In this document: piece after piece, positions 62,054-64,000 of the stretch
Numbering within the stretch: position 1 is the stretch's first letter
Layout of the letters: every line of letters starts with the position of its first letter
Origin: Gonatopus flavifemur
Taxonomy: Eukaryota > Arthropoda > Insecta > Hymenoptera > Dryinidae
NCBI GenBank assembly: GCA_018340375.1
Contig: JAFFJZ010000001.1
Span: forward strand, 31,178,001 to 31,242,000
Direction of reading: 5' to 3'
Length of the DNA stretch: 64,000 nucleotides
Program-made: the position numbers and the translations under genes
Notes under the pieces: model-generated
What the model was told of the DNA's origin: nothing
The model's database searches: none
The model's input: only the letters and a program-made list of their open reading frames with translations

Positions 62054-62751
62054 CAAGATATCGTTGATGTTATATAAAAATATATTATTTTTGAAACATG
62101 ATTGTCGTAGAACTTATATTTTGAAATAAAGCATGTTATTGAGAACCGATATTGAGGAATAAGAAATTTTTATCATCAATTTGTTTCGATTTTTCTCATA
62201 TGAAACAACTGACAGCTGAGGTGGATAAAATCAACTGTCACTCACTTTTGATATGTTTCTGCAATTCATGGGTTTCAACACACATCCTTCATAACAATTC
62301 CATGCATTCGCAATATGAATTATTTAACGTAAAATCAAATTTCATTGTCCGTACATAGAATAGGCGGAATTGGAAAATGTTATACAGCATAAGACCTTCA
62401 CCGAAGGGAATTTTCTGCTTTCGATGGCACTTCGCTATATCCTGAAACCAAATATCAGTACATTCTTTTTGGAGAACGTTTTGGCGTCAAATGAGTCATA
62501 TTCTGCTATATCAAGAGCGAATTAGAATGACTTTTAGAGTACCGTGAATTGGGGTTACTTTGTGAAACACGTTATGAAGTCTGAATCGTTTTCTATGCGG
62601 TTATTTGACTCTTCCAATCGGTTTTTATCGCTGCTGAAGATTATTTTTGAATACCAGTTGTAGAAGTATGGAACCGGAATTCCCCTGTAAATGGCACCAG
62701 TCATCAGTTTAGGGACCCTAAGACCACTTCTTCAGCACCATCATCTTCCCC

Positions 62752-63054
62752 TACACGGAAAGACTGGGACTATTAATATTTAGAAAAATGTCTGTGAATT
62801 TAGGGAAAATGAGGATCGCTGAAAAATATTCGTAGTGAGTCTACTAAAAATTCGTAGTCGATGTATCAATAATTGATAGTTTTACTGTGAAAAATACGAA
62901 TGAAACTATCAACTGTTGATATTTTGACTACGAATTTTTGGTAGACTCACTACGAATATTCTTCAGCGATCCTCTTTTTCCCTAAATTGACAGTCATTTT
63001 TCTAAACGTTGATGAATTCTTTCTAAATATTAATAAACCCGGTCTTTCCGTGTA
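62752..63054. mobile_element. Foldback MITE with TACACGGAAAGAC ends
   Basis: Arms pair over about 120 bp (GAGGATCGCTGAA, ATTCGTAGTGAGTCTAC and partners), centre near 62900. 62054-62751 before it has no feature I can name. Confidence 0.8.
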
Positions 63055-63125
63055 ACAGCTGATGAAGATTTTCAACACCAAACAATAGAAGTTTTGTACA
63101 CCCGTAATTGTATTACAACCTCAAA

Positions 63126-63690
63126 CATGTAGAGTTTTGTGCCTACAAACTACGATCTGCGGACAGCATTGGTTTTTTGTTATCATTCGAAGAAAACTGC
63201 TGCAGAATCACATCGGATGCTTGTCGAAGCTTACGGTTGACATGCCCTTGGTAGAACACAGTGTTTCCAGTAGTTTAAAAAATTCCAAAGTGGTGATTTT
63301 GACTGAGGAACGAAGCGTGTGGGAAACCGTCGATGAAAGTTCGCAGACGACGAATTACAAGCCTTATTGGATGAATATGATACTCAAACTCAACAAAAAC
63401 TCACGGATCAACTGAATGTGACGCGGAAAGCCGTCTCCATTCGTTTGAAAGTCATGGGAAAGATATGGAAAGTGGGAAAATGGGTTGCCCATGAACTGAA
63501 TGAAAGACAGCAAAAAAATCGAAAAACCACTTGTGAAGTGTATAACGGCTAACTTTCGATAAATTCATGTGCTAGCTATGCTAGTCGTTACAAAAGTCGA
63601 ATAAACGTTCTCCTACGTCGTACAGCGATGACGAAAAGACTTGGAGCACCAGATATCAAAAGAATACACAATGGGCTCGAAAAGGACGCC
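63126..63690 (+). pseudogene. Decayed mariner transposase fragment (lineage B)
   Basis: N-terminal half of the same mariner lineage as 45803-46738. Visible pieces, across stops and frameshifts, are SKKTAAESHRMLVEAYG, FKKFQSGDFD, FADDELQALLDEYDTQTQQ, QLNVTRKAVSIRLKVMGK, WVAHELNERQQKNRKTTCE and a remnant DDEKTW where the first catalytic Asp lies. The rest is missing, and a MITE begins at 63741. Clear terminal repeats are not preserved. Confidence 0.85.
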
Positions 63691-63740
63691 AGATAGTCCC
63701 GGAAGGGAACTATCAAAATCGAGAGGAGATCAAGATTGAA

Positions 63741-63967
63741 TACACTGTTAAAAATTTCTGCATTAATTTTAATGTTTTTACTGGAAGTTTTTTTCAAGTA
63801 CGTACATGAATTTGGTTTCATGCACATTTCACATGAAATTTAATGCAAACTATAGCGTAATCTATAGTCTTTTTATGTTTTTGTACATTAAATTTAATGC
63901 AGAACGTATATGAACCTGATTTCATGTCCGTGATTGAAAAAAACTCCCAGATATTTCTGACAGTGTA
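63741..63967. mobile_element. TACACTGTTA / CAGTGTA MITE
   Basis: TACACTGTTAAAAATTTCTG pairs with CAGATATTTCTGACAGTGTA. The interior has CATTAAATTTAATG and CATGAAATT words in both orientations. It closes the window. Confidence 0.7.
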
Positions 63968-64000
63968 ATTCTCAGAAAAAGTCACAATGAGCCCACAAAT

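Overview
This window looks like insect nuclear DNA: AT-rich, intron-bearing and packed with DNA transposons. It is organised around a tandem cluster of odorant receptor (7tm_6) genes. A hymenopteran, possibly a parasitoid wasp, is my best guess from the receptor style and the transposon load, but only 'insect' is firm from the sequence.

Four odorant receptor genes lie head to tail on the + strand: OR1 4909-21905, OR2 24935-30418, OR3 40344-48465, OR4 54065-61023. All four can be spliced by hand into the same five-exon model: a first exon of about 810 nt, then exons of exactly 100, 111 and 156 nt, then a short last exon. Intron phases are 2, 0, 0, 0 throughout. Predicted products are 410, 419, 411 and 408 residues. 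OR1-OR3 are recent relatives that also share a proximal promoter/5'UTR block; OR4 is diverged. OR2 has lost 7 conserved C-terminal codons and its ancestral stop.

Most of the remaining DNA is nested mobile elements in introns and spacers. They include a 2.3-kb near-perfect palindrome with an 8-bp duplication and gene fragments in both arms (1812-4088), two elements with CACAGTG ends and 5-bp duplications as in Transib/RAG-type transposons (7081-8880, 10585-12205), a 2.8-kb hAT-like element (17625-20393), an intact mariner (57125-58418), two decayed mariners of a second lineage (45599-46847, about 63126-63690), a five-copy GAGTGAAA MITE family, many foldback MITEs with CACGG/CACTG ends, and several tRNA-like modules.

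The least explained region is 30676-33484 between OR2 and OR3. It is a 2.8-kb terminal-repeat element holding an unrecognised two-exon, lysine-rich, CxxC-containing reading frame broken by one in-frame TAG. Its candidate intron carries about ten copies of a 27-nt hairpin whose stem bases change in a compensatory way. A short relative of the element (33498-33846) lies beside it. A separate minus-strand gene (51029-51886) encodes a multi-CxxC protein whose cysteine spacing recalls the N-terminal zinc region of RAG1.

Coordinates of genes, exons and transposon ends were read directly from the sequence. Family names for transposons are inferred from ends, target duplications and protein motifs.
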